Origin: JBAXQQ01 sp037131695
GTDB lineage: Bacteria; Armatimonadota; Hebobacteria; CAIYQO01
Assembly: GCA_964638715.1 (NCBI GenBank)
Contig: CAZWZF010000100.1
Location: 1-8,518 of the forward strand
Direction of reading: 5' to 3'
DNA: 8,518 bases
Position 1 is the first letter of the stretch. Every line of letters starts with the position of its first letter. The position numbers and the translations under genes were made by a program. The notes beneath the pieces were generated by a model. That model had not been told where the DNA came from and did no database searches. It was given only the letters and a program-made list of their open reading frames with translations. Shown piece by piece: positions 1 to 5,574 of the stretch.

Positions 1-775
1 TTCTATATAGAATATTCCTGCGGTCTTCATCAGTGATATCAGCGCCGAGGATGGTGCCTATGCAGTATGGCTGGTTAAACCAGGGGAAGTCGGTGCCGTA
101 GATGATTTTTTCTGATGTTACTGTTTTCATCATTGTTTCTATTGCCCCGCGTATCTGTGATGCAGCAGTTAATTCCAGGTAGCAGTTGGGGAAATTTGCA
201 CCGAGTTCAGCGGCGATGTCCCAATCGTCAAACAACGAATGTCCCAGCATCGTTTTTGCGTCGGGGTATTTTTCCAGCACTTTTCTCACCGGTTCGTACC
301 CATTATATGGACAGCCTTTCCAGGTATGCAGCAGGACGGGAAGTTTTCTATCGTTTGCCATCTCCCACACCGGCTGATAACGCGGGTCATCCACGCTGAT
401 GCGGTGATAGCCGGACAACATTTTAAAACCGACAAATACATCCGGGTAGCTGTCATATTCAGCAAGGTCTTTTTCTATAACTTCCGGGTAATTCGGGTTT
501 ATCGCCATATAGGCGCGTAAAATCTCTGGCAGTTGCTGCACCGAAGCGATATTTGCGGCGTTTCCAATATCAGGCGAGTGCAGGCTGTGGTGATGGCAAA
601 TAACCAGTCGTTTAACACCCGATTGCAACAGCAGCTTTTTGGCAATATCAAATTGAGATGCCGGCATGCTGATGCCGCTGAATGAACCCCAGTGTCCATG
701 CATGTCATAAATAGGGCAGTCATCAAGAGTTCGGCTGGTTTTAAATCGTTCCCATAAAGTTGATTTTATGCTCAT
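1..775 (-). CDS. Amidohydrolase (amidohydrolase_2 / COG2159-type TIM barrel), 3' end cut by window edge
   Basis: The frame is open from the ATG at 775-773 to the window edge, giving 258 codons with no stop seen. The protein has the metal-ligand set of the amidohydrolase_2 family of metal-dependent TIM-barrel hydrolases and decarboxylases: DMHGH (H26, H28) at strand 1, LLHTW (H150), LGHS (H179) and YGTDFP (D229). The final visible residues, DEDRRNILYR, match the helix that normally precedes the last short segment, so probably only 10-30 residues are missing. No signal peptide is visible, so it is likely cytoplasmic. The start overlaps the stop of the upstream gene as ATGA. Only a weak AGG-type ribosome binding site precedes it, so translational coupling is likely. 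Family assignment is confident; substrate is unknown. A hydrolase or decarboxylase acting on a cyclic or sugar-derived acid is possible but is only inference. Confidence 0.9.
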   Translation of the reverse strand, partial: MSIKSTLWERFKTSRTLDDCPIYDMHGHWGSFSGISMPASQFDIAKKLLLQSGVKRLVICHHHSLHSPDIGNAANIASVQQLPEILRAYMAINPNYPEVIEKDLAEYDSYPDVFVGFKMLSGYHRISVDDPRYQPVWEMANDRKLPVLLHTWKGCPYNGYEPVRKVLEKYPDAKTMLGHSLFDDWDIAAELGANFPNCYLELTAASQIRGAIETMMKTVTSEKIIYGTDFPWFNQPYCIGTILGADITDEDRRNILYR

Positions 776-1527
776 TTGCCTGCCGCCTTTTTAATCAATT
801 TCATCAGATTTCCCGCTGCGATTTTTGCTTTATCCATATCAGAAATTTCTGCGTGCAGCACATCCAGCACCGCAGCGTGGGGTGAATGGATGGGGAAACC
901 GCTGCCGAATATCACACGATCAGCTCCCAGTGTTTTCACCGCCGTTTCCAATCCGCCAGCCAGCAGCGACACCAGGCTTGATTCCAGGTAAACATTCGGA
1001 TAATTTTCAACCAACGGCCAACTCTGGCGGTCTTGTCCCCATAACCCCAGGTCGCAAAGCACAACAGTTAGTTTAGGATATTCTTTCATCAGGCTGTAAA
1101 TGATCGGCCATTCCATGGGGTATAAAAATGACATCAGCAATGGTATACCGCGTTCGCTGACATCATCAAGAAAACTGCCAAATGTTGCGCGGGATAGCTG
1201 GAACCGCTGGTGATCCGGAAAAGCGCGTAAAGCGACAATCTTGTCATCTGCCATGCGGTCAAGGAAATCGGCAGTCATCACATTCGCGTCGGTCAGCGGT
1301 GGTAATATGGTCCAGCACCCGAAAGCGCGGTCATCACCGGCAATGGCATCGCTTATCATGGCGTTTCCGGCATCCGCCCCGCATTCGCGCTGAGCAATAT
1401 GCCACACCACTCCGCGGGTAATACCAGTACCATCCAATTCCTGAAATAGTTCCGCAACGGAAGATACCGCGCCAAACTGGCGGATGGAAGGACGCCCTAT
1501 TTGCAGATTAACATCAAAAAATTCCAT
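772..1527 (-). CDS. Amidohydrolase-like protein lacking the metal ligands (probable pseudoenzyme)
   Basis: This 251-residue protein follows the amidohydrolase_2 fold pattern along its length and aligns with the downstream gene product. The metal-binding positions are substituted. The N-terminal HxH is N7-x-Q9 (FFDVNLQIG). The strand corresponding to LLHTW reads LLMSF, the GHS strand reads CDL, and YGTDFP reads FGSGFP, so the catalytic Asp is lost. The C-terminus (ISDMDKAKIAAGNLMKLIKKA) is the usual final helix of the family, so the fold appears complete rather than truncated. The start has a good AAGGA ribosome binding site about 6 bases upstream. It lies 35 bases after the aminotransferase stop and overlaps the next gene by 4 bases. 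I infer a structural, regulatory or non-metal role, perhaps as partner of the intact paralogue. I recall similar FGSGFP proteins in environmental genomes, annotated only as amidohydrolase family. Confidence 0.85.
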   Translation of the reverse strand: MEFFDVNLQIGRPSIRQFGAVSSVAELFQELDGTGITRGVVWHIAQRECGADAGNAMISDAIAGDDRAFGCWTILPPLTDANVMTADFLDRMADDKIVALRAFPDHQRFQLSRATFGSFLDDVSERGIPLLMSFLYPMEWPIIYSLMKEYPKLTVVLCDLGLWGQDRQSWPLVENYPNVYLESSLVSLLAGGLETAVKTLGADRVIFGSGFPIHSPHAAVLDVLHAEISDMDKAKIAAGNLMKLIKKAAGK

Positions 1528-1562
1528 ACTGTTTCCTTTTTTGCCTTAACCTTGAAAAATAT

Positions 1563-2723
1563 CTATAACACCACACTCGCAGCTTCGCGAATCTTGCTGA
1601 TTAATTTCTTTATTTCACCTTGCCGCATATCTGGCTTCAGGTTAATCATTACCGTGCGGCTGAGAATATCAAGGGAACGTGGGAGCATATCTTTGCTGTA
1701 TGTCATGCGGCAATCTTTGTTTTGCGGCATCAGGAACGGATCCATGGCGGGATGATGGGCGCCATGATGCTCCAGAATCGGGTCCCATTCATTATAGGTG
1801 TGGCGGCCAGTATTGCCGGCAACGCCGCCGCCAACCCGGGTGGCAAAATCCTGTGCCTGGATAGCGCTGGAAAAACTGAACATGACGTTAGTGGCGCACT
1901 CGCCATCCGGGCTGTTCATGGGTGTTGCCCATAGTTTGGTATCAGCTACCCCGATCAATATCTGCGCTTTAATCTTTCGTAATTTTCGCAATAAAGCGTC
2001 AATCTGGTCAAGCTGGACGTTCATCAGTGCTCCATCAAACTCGCTGGCTCGGGAACCAACTGCCGCGAATTGCTGGAAATCTTCCTGGCGACCGGTCCAG
2101 TAGAAACAACAACTATCCACCATACATTCAGCACGTTTGGCGGCTATATCGTCGCGCATTGTCACCGCACCACCTTCGCCGCAGGTCATATTTTTAAAGA
2201 AATTAAAGCTGAATGCGCCGGCATTACCGATGCCGCCAACCATTTTTCCGTTATATGACCCGCCGGCACACTGGCAGGCGTCTTCCACCACCAGCAGATT
2301 TTTCTGTTCCGCGATGCGCATAATGGCGTCCATATCACACACAGCACCCCACATGTGTACCGGGATGACCGCCCGGGTTCGCGGGCCTATCGCGTCATCC
2401 AACGCTATCGGGTCCAGCATGATAGAGTCGTCAACATCAACGATAACTGGAATTGCCCCTACTCCCAGCACCGCCAGCGCGGTTGCCATGTAAGTGTGCG
2501 CAGGTACAATAACTTCGTCGCCAGGCCCAATGCCATATCCCGCCAGTGCTGCCATCAACGCCGTTGAACCGCTGGAGGTAAGGAGCACATGCGGCGATCC
2601 CAATTTGCGGGCAAAACGCTGCTCAAACCGTATACATTCGCTGCCTTCACGGTAACGAAACAATTGCCCGGACATTGCCACCCGGGCAAACGCCTCAATC
2701 TCTTTCTTTCCAAATCGCAACAT
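1563..2723 (-). CDS. DegT/DnrJ/EryC1/StrS-family PLP-dependent aminotransferase
   Basis: This is a 386-residue protein, the normal length for the sugar aminotransferase family (fold type I). Visible motifs in order are SSGSTALMAAL (about 50-60, cofactor phosphate contact), DEVIVPAHTYMAT (69-81), VIPVHMWG (119-126), VVEDACQ (145-151; D148 should pair with the pyridine nitrogen) and SFNFFKNMTCGEGG (172-185), where K177 is the predicted Schiff-base lysine. The family transfers an amino group to keto-sugars or keto-cyclitols; the ...KNMTxGEGG form resembles the scyllo-inosose aminotransferase branch, but the substrate is a guess. The frame opens further upstream, with an ATG at 2807. The ATG at 2723 is preferred because AGGGGAG lies 8 bases upstream and MLRFGKKEIEAF is the typical family start. 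It is the first gene of a probable three-gene operon, divergent from an AraC regulator. Confidence 0.9.
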   Translation of the reverse strand: MLRFGKKEIEAFARVAMSGQLFRYREGSECIRFEQRFARKLGSPHVLLTSSGSTALMAALAGYGIGPGDEVIVPAHTYMATALAVLGVGAIPVIVDVDDSIMLDPIALDDAIGPRTRAVIPVHMWGAVCDMDAIMRIAEQKNLLVVEDACQCAGGSYNGKMVGGIGNAGAFSFNFFKNMTCGEGGAVTMRDDIAAKRAECMVDSCCFYWTGRQEDFQQFAAVGSRASEFDGALMNVQLDQIDALLRKLRKIKAQILIGVADTKLWATPMNSPDGECATNVMFSFSSAIQAQDFATRVGGGVAGNTGRHTYNEWDPILEHHGAHHPAMDPFLMPQNKDCRMTYSKDMLPRSLDILSRTVMINLKPDMRQGEIKKLISKIREAASVVL

Positions 2724-2748
2724 GGCGGATACTCCCCTTTTCACCTCT

Positions 2749-2777
2749 ATTATTTCTAATGTGGGATTTGCCCACAA
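2749..2777 (-). promoter_or_regulatory. Candidate promoter of the aminotransferase-amidohydrolase operon
   Basis: Read on the minus strand, TTGTGG (2777-2772), a 17-base spacer and AATAAT (2754-2749) form a sigma70-like promoter. It would give a leader of about 20 bases that contains the AGGGGAG ribosome binding site. The -35 box overlaps a small hairpin, TGTGGG/CCCACA (2760-2776). A second, equally weak candidate lies further upstream: TTGTAA (2958-2953), 17 bases, TAAGAT (2935-2930). That one would place the 2783-2863 palindrome in the 5' leader. Neither is close to consensus, so choosing between them needs transcript data. Confidence 0.3.
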
Positions 2778-2782
2778 CCCAT

Positions 2783-2863
2783 AATTATTCACCGCAAAAG
2801 ATCGCAAAAGAAGAATTTATTAAAACTCTTTGTGTTCTTTGTGTTCCTTTGCGGTGAATAATT
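2783..2863. repeat. Palindromic intergenic repeat with CTTTGTGTT tandem units
   Basis: A perfect 16-bp inverted repeat, AATTATTCACCGCAAA at 2783-2798 and its complement at 2848-2863, bounds a 49-base centre. The right half holds two exact 9-base tandem units, CTTTGTGTT at 2828-2836 and 2837-2845, leading into CCTTTGCGGTGAA. The left half shows a decayed mirror of this pattern (CGCAAAAG units). From memory, hairpin repeats of the form CACCGCAAAG...CTTTGCGGTG occur in intergenic regions of many unrelated environmental bacteria; I do not know an accepted name for them. There is no T-tract, so it is not an obvious terminator. Confidence 0.8.
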
Positions 2864-2977
2864 GCCCATTACATTAATTTACAAATAACTTGTTTTATTT
2901 TAACGTTCTTTGGGCTTTAGGTACTAAACATCTTATAACTAATCACGTCTAATTACAACAATTTTGTATTTATGAAA

Positions 2978-3009
2978 ATTGCTATTTATTGATAATTATT
3001 GCTATTTAT
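2978..3009. promoter_or_regulatory. 12-bp direct repeat, candidate AraC-type operator
   Basis: ATTGCTATTTAT occurs exactly at 2978-2989 and again at 2998-3009, a 20-base period of about two helical turns. AraC-family proteins commonly bind two directly repeated half-sites spaced this way. The site sits in the divergent region directly upstream of the AraC-family gene. It overlaps a promoter-like pair, TTGATA (2989-2994) and TATAAT (3014-3019), whose 19-base spacer is longer than optimal. The operator role and autoregulation are inference; AT-rich DNA can produce repeats by chance, but 12 exact bases is long. Confidence 0.45.
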
Positions 3010-3043
3010 CTTCTATAATGACGTATCAACAAGTAACAATATG

Positions 3044-3052
3044 TGCTATGAT
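3044..3052 (+). promoter_or_regulatory. Extended -10 box immediately upstream of the AraC-family gene (leaderless start)
   Basis: TGC plus TATGAT forms an extended -10 element ending 8 bases before the ATG at 3061. Transcription would begin at or within a few bases of the start codon. No Shine-Dalgarno sequence precedes the ATG (ATTTCCAG), which fits a leaderless mRNA. The kinase gene at 7228 shows the same arrangement. No good -35 is present, as is usual for extended -10 promoters. Confidence 0.4.
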
Positions 3053-3060
3053 ATTTCCAG

Positions 3061-3930
3061 ATGGATAATAATTTCTTTTCTGATTCAATATTGCAGTTAA
3101 TGTCGCAGCCTGACCGCTGGGCAATGGTTAGTTCGTGGTTTACACCTGATATCAGCCATGCCGTGCAGCCGCGCCATACCGCCTGGATGGCTGATAATTC
3201 CCACTCCCATCCGCACCGCGAGTTTTTAATGACGCTGGATGGCGGCGGGTGGCAGGGATATCACGGCAAAGTTTACCCGCGCCGCCCGGGAAGCATCTTT
3301 TTCTTTGACGCATTTGAATCGCATGATTTCTTTGCGCCAGACTGGACGCCGGACGAAGACCAGTTATGGATAAGCCTGCTGCCCCAGCATATTGCCATCT
3401 GCATGTATTCTTTTCGCGATGGCAAGATTGATACCCGCCGGGAATGCCGACGCATTTTCACATCTGACGAGTTAGGATTGAGCGAAAGCGCGCTGTTAAT
3501 GCTGAAACCAGGCATTGCAATATCATCCGCAGGTTTGTTGCGTTTGCACCTGTCTTCTTTTATCGGCTTGCTGCTGAGCGCCATCATTCATACCGGCTAC
3601 ATGGCAAATGCGAACCGTGATGAAACTGAGGGTTTGCAGCGCCGCACAGTGCAGGCTATCCAGCATCATATCGAGGCAACTGCTGGCAACGGCGTCACCC
3701 TGGACAGTCTGGCGCAACTCACCGGCTACAGCAAGTTTCATTTCATGCGCCTGTTCAAGCAACACACCGGATTGTCTATCCATACCTACATAGACCAATG
3801 CCGTCACCAGCGTATAAAGGAAATGCGTGTTGCTGGCAGCAGTCAAAAAGAAATTTCCTATACCTTGGGATTTTCCTGTCCGGCCGCATTTTGCCACTGG
3901 CAAAAACAATCTTATAGCAAAATAAAATAG
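3061..3930 (+). CDS. AraC-family transcriptional regulator with cupin-like sensor domain
   Basis: This 289-residue protein is a full-length AraC/XylS-type regulator. The N-terminal part (about 20-130) looks like the cupin sugar-binding domain, with HSHPHREFLMTLDG (48-61) and RRPGSIFFFDAFESHD (74-89), which is the histidine-flanked turn and the typical phrase before the domain's last strands. The C-terminal part (about 193-289) carries two helix-turn-helix units: LDSLAQLTGYSKFHFMRLF (214-232) and QKEISYTLGF (262-271) followed by the second recognition helix. The second unit ends with FCHWQKQSYSKIK, slightly unlike the usual FxRxFKKxxG pattern. The start at 3061 has no ribosome binding site but follows an extended -10 box, so a leaderless mRNA is inferred. 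It is divergent from the aminotransferase operon, the likeliest target, and probably controls itself through the direct repeat at 2978-3009. The effector is unknown. Confidence 0.92.
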   Translation: MDNNFFSDSILQLMSQPDRWAMVSSWFTPDISHAVQPRHTAWMADNSHSHPHREFLMTLDGGGWQGYHGKVYPRRPGSIFFFDAFESHDFFAPDWTPDEDQLWISLLPQHIAICMYSFRDGKIDTRRECRRIFTSDELGLSESALLMLKPGIAISSAGLLRLHLSSFIGLLLSAIIHTGYMANANRDETEGLQRRTVQAIQHHIEATAGNGVTLDSLAQLTGYSKFHFMRLFKQHTGLSIHTYIDQCRHQRIKEMRVAGSSQKEISYTLGFSCPAAFCHWQKQSYSKIK

Positions 3931-3946
3931 ATTTTTACAACAAATA

Positions 3947-3975
3947 TTGATTTTTACAGCATAAAATAATATAAT
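3947..3975 (+). promoter_or_regulatory. Promoter of the pilin-LamG gene
   Basis: TTGATT (3947-3952), a 17-base spacer and a perfect TATAAT (3970-3975) form a good sigma70-like promoter about 65 bases before the ATG at 4041. A 10-base direct repeat, GATTTTTACA at 3930-3939 and 3949-3958 (19-base period), overlaps the -35 box and could be an activator site. The leader contains a small hairpin, ACAGT/ACTGT (3998-4010), and then TGGAGGT at 4028-4034 as the ribosome binding site. No terminator for the AraC gene is visible in between, so read-through is also possible. Confidence 0.6.
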
Positions 3976-4040
3976 GTATGAAAGATAATTAAGGTTAACA
4001 GTAAAACTGTAAATTATTATCTTATTTTGGAGGTTAAAAC

Positions 4041-4484
4041 ATGTCAACAGACAAAAATCGTCGTGGTTTTACGCTAATCGAGTTGTTAGTCGTAATTGCC
4101 ATTATCGCCATTTTAGCTGCGATTCTCTTCCCGGTGTTTGCCCGGGCACGAGAAAAAGCGCGTCAGACTACCTGTACCAGCAATCAGCGGCAAATAGCTG
4201 CTTCATTGCAGATGTATTCCCAGGATCATGAAGAAACATTGCCTGATACCAGTACTATCTGGTCCAATATCAGTGTTGATCCCAATGTGCTGGTATGTCC
4301 GACATTGGGGAAGAATACTCCTAATGGTTACGGATACAGCAAACGCGTGGGCAGCCTTTCCATTGGTACTTTCAATGATCCAACCCAGATTATTTTGATC
4401 GCAGACGCCACGACAGGATTAGCGGGCAATGTGCTGACAAAGCCAACACAGATTGACAAACGCCACAGCGGCAGTGCGATTTGA
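4041..4484 (+). CDS. Prepilin-type N-terminal cleavage/methylation domain protein (truncated product of the broken pilin-LamG gene)
   Basis: This is the part of the broken gene that would be translated if the TGA is a real stop: 147 residues ending RHSGSAI. The start is well supported by TGGAGGT ending 6 bases before the ATG. The leader is short and basic, and cleavage G9^F10 would expose FTLIELL. Residues 9-53 match the pilin-like protein at 8311-7316 at 44 of 45 positions. About 22 of the 37 codons at residues 9-45 differ silently between them, so they are long-separated paralogues under strong protein constraint, not a recent copy. The truncated product could still be inserted and processed by the type IV pilin/type II secretion machinery, but it would lack the completed H-X9-DG segment and the lectin domain. 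Confidence 0.8.
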   Translation: MSTDKNRRGFTLIELLVVIAIIAILAAILFPVFARAREKARQTTCTSNQRQIAASLQMYSQDHEETLPDTSTIWSNISVDPNVLVCPTLGKNTPNGYGYSKRVGSLSIGTFNDPTQIILIADATTGLAGNVLTKPTQIDKRHSGSAI

Positions 4485-4598
4485 GCGTATGCGGACGGTC
4501 ATGTCGGACCCGAAAAAGAGCCGCTGCTTTTCCCATATCCATCAGTTCCAATTACCACCGGTCTGGCTTTCTGGCTGACTGCTGATTCTATCACTGGT

Positions 4599-5231
4599 AT
4601 GTCTAATGTCACAAGTTGGAAAGATTCTGTTTCCGGCAGTTCATTAACCGCAAACTATGGTGCTGGTACAGTCAAGTATCTTCGCAGCGGAATGAATGGC
4701 AATCCTGCAGTTTCCATTGTTGATACTCCATCTTATTCATATCTTACTACATCAGATTTATCCAGTAAGTTTAGCGGAGCAACAGGTGGTTCAGCATTTA
4801 TCGTATTCAATTCCGTATCAACCGTAAGCAGTCAGATTGAACCATTTTGGGCAAGTGGACGCAGCGATACATTTACCTCGTTTGGCGGTTCCGGTTATTC
4901 TGGATGTTTCTTAAGCAACCGTATTGAAAATAAATATTCTGGAATGCCAATTAACGGTTCAGGACCATCACGGGTTGCATATACTGCCACCACCACATCC
5001 GGTGCAGGTTCATATAATGTTTACCTTAATGGTACGAGCGTTGCATCTTTAGACTATAGCGCAAGCAACAGTAATACTTGGAGAGCACCCACTACTTGTC
5101 GTGTAGGTGCAAATGGTGTAAATGGCGGTCTTAATGGATATATCAGCGAAATAATTCTGTTCAACCGTGTAGTAACTCCCGCCGAATTAGCAACAATTGA
5201 TGCATACCAGAAAGATAAATGGGGAATGTAA
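4599..5231 (+). CDS. LamG/concanavalin A-like lectin domain segment (3' part of the interrupted pilin gene)
   Basis: This frame is the in-phase continuation of the pilin-like gene, 558 bases (186 codons) downstream of its start. The first ATG after the TGA is at 4599, but no Shine-Dalgarno sequence precedes it and coding similarity begins well before it (AYADGHV directly after the TGA). Independent translation is therefore doubtful. The 210 residues cover most of a laminin-G/concanavalin-like jelly roll: SNVTSWKDSVSGSSLTA near the start, the YNVYLNGTSVASLDYS strand pair in the middle, and a closing ISEIILFNR, PAELATIDAYQKDKWGM phrase that I recognise from many secreted lectin-like domains of environmental bacteria. 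Such domains usually bind glycans or mediate adhesion. No decay (frameshifts or further stops) is seen. Confidence 0.55.
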   Translation: MSNVTSWKDSVSGSSLTANYGAGTVKYLRSGMNGNPAVSIVDTPSYSYLTTSDLSSKFSGATGGSAFIVFNSVSTVSSQIEPFWASGRSDTFTSFGGSGYSGCFLSNRIENKYSGMPINGSGPSRVAYTATTTSGAGSYNVYLNGTSVASLDYSASNSNTWRAPTTCRVGANGVNGGLNGYISEIILFNRVVTPAELATIDAYQKDKWGM

Positions 5232-5253
5232 CCCCCTAAAATAATCCTTATTC

Positions 5254-5290
5254 ACGACTGTCGGCTTAATTGCCAACAGTCGTTTTTTTT
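5254..5290 (+). terminator. Rho-independent terminator of the pilin-LamG gene
   Basis: The stem is ACGACTGT (5254-5261) with ACAGTCGT (5276-5283), one C/A mismatch, then GGC (5263-5265) with GCC (5272-5274) closing a TTAATT loop. A run of eight T (5283-5290) follows directly. It lies 22 bases after the TAA of the pilin-LamG gene. Its position there supports reading 4041-5231 as one transcription unit. Confidence 0.9.
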
Positions 5291-5335
5291 GTATAGACAG
5301 GATTGATATCGAGTAGAAATTAAAGATGGTTCACT

Positions 5336-5364
5336 GGTAGGGGAGATGTCCTCATCTCCCGCGA
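5336..5364 (+). repeat. REP-like hairpin, copy 1
   Basis: This 29-base element begins GGTAGGGGAG and ends CTCCCGCGA. It folds as GGGAGATG (5341-5348), loop TCCT, CATCTCCC (5353-5360), a perfect 8-bp stem. It matches copy 2 (5480-5508) in inverted orientation at 27 of 29 positions. The two differences form one base pair of the stem, A-T here and C-G in copy 2, so the structure is preserved. This resembles REP/BIME elements between convergent genes. It lies between the terminator of the + strand gene and the end of the - strand gene. Confidence 0.75.
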
Positions 5365-5479
5365 CAGGGTTTGTAATATAAAAACAAAGCGGTTGTAACG
5401 ACAAAACAAGGTTCACATTTATAACACCACTCAAATGTTCCGTCGCTATTTCGCTTATTTATATCATTATACCGGTTCA

Positions 5480-5508
5480 TCGCGGGAGCTGAGGACAGCT
5501 CCCCTACC
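5480..5508 (-). repeat. REP-like hairpin, copy 2 (inverted relative to copy 1)
   Basis: The perfect 8-bp stem is GGGAGCTG (5484-5491), loop AGGA, CAGCTCCC (5496-5503). The element is the inverted partner of copy 1, so the 173-base block 5336-5508 is bounded by 29-bp inverted repeats with an AT-rich centre and no coding potential. A pair of REPs (BIME) or a small non-autonomous element with terminal inverted repeats both fit. I see no target-site duplication at the outer ends. Confidence 0.75.
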
Positions 5509-5540
5509 GTTTGCTTACAATCCTGTGACTGACAACCACT

Positions 5541-5566
5541 ACCGGGGCAGGCTGGAAGCCTGCGGT
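5541..5566. repeat. Third REP-like hairpin of a different sequence type
   Basis: GCAGGCT (5547-5553), loop GGA, AGCCTGC (5557-5563) makes a perfect 7-bp stem, extended by ACC (5541-5543) with GGT (5564-5566) around a small bulge. It lies 8 bases beyond the stop of the secreted-protein gene (5575), so it may stabilise that transcript's 3' end. There is no T-tract. From memory, GCAGGCTGGAAGCCTGC-type palindromes are abundant in some PVC-like genomes. Confidence 0.65.
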
Positions 5567-5574
5567 CCAATACT

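Larger units (their letters stand above)
4041..5231 (+). pseudogene. Type IV pilin-like H-X9-DG protein with C-terminal LamG-type lectin domain, interrupted by an in-frame TGA
   Basis: Read as one frame, the gene encodes 396 residues with a single stop, TGA at 4482-4484 (codon 148). N-terminal part: leader MSTDKNRRG, prepilin peptidase site G9^F10, E14 as the mature E5, one hydrophobic helix (about 12-33), then a pilin-type globular part with C45 and C86. The TGA falls inside the H-X9-DG motif (H142, D152, G153); counting the TGA as a residue keeps the nine-residue spacing. Its paralogue has Tyr there. After codon 165 comes a concanavalin-like/LamG domain (GLAFWLTADSITG at its start; ISEIILFNRVVTPAELATIDAYQKDKWGM-type ending). 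TAA stop at 5229-5231, then a terminator. The simplest reading is a recent nonsense mutation or a sequencing error; recoding is less likely. If intact, it would be an exported surface pseudopilin with glycan-binding potential. Confidence 0.75.

Noticed and set aside
2724..2807. 28-residue N-terminal extension of the aminotransferase
   Set aside because: The ATG at 2807 has no ribosome binding site and the extra residues do not resemble the family; 2723 has AGGGGAG at a good distance.
2828..2863. CRISPR-like array at the CTTTGTGTT units
   Set aside because: Units are only 9 bases, directly adjacent and without spacers.
3523..4047. 174-codon minus-strand open frame opposite the AraC gene
   Set aside because: Mostly antisense to a clear AraC gene, with no family pattern and no ribosome binding site; treated as a shadow frame.
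4482..4523. Selenocysteine at the in-frame TGA
   Set aside because: Only a 4-bp GGTC/GACC stem lies downstream, the position aligns with Tyr in the paralogue, and pilin-like proteins are not known selenoproteins.
4041..5231. Reassigned genetic code (TGA as Trp or Gly)
   Set aside because: TGA appears once in all the clear coding frames, TGG and GGN are used normally, and the gene at 1527-772 ends in TGA.
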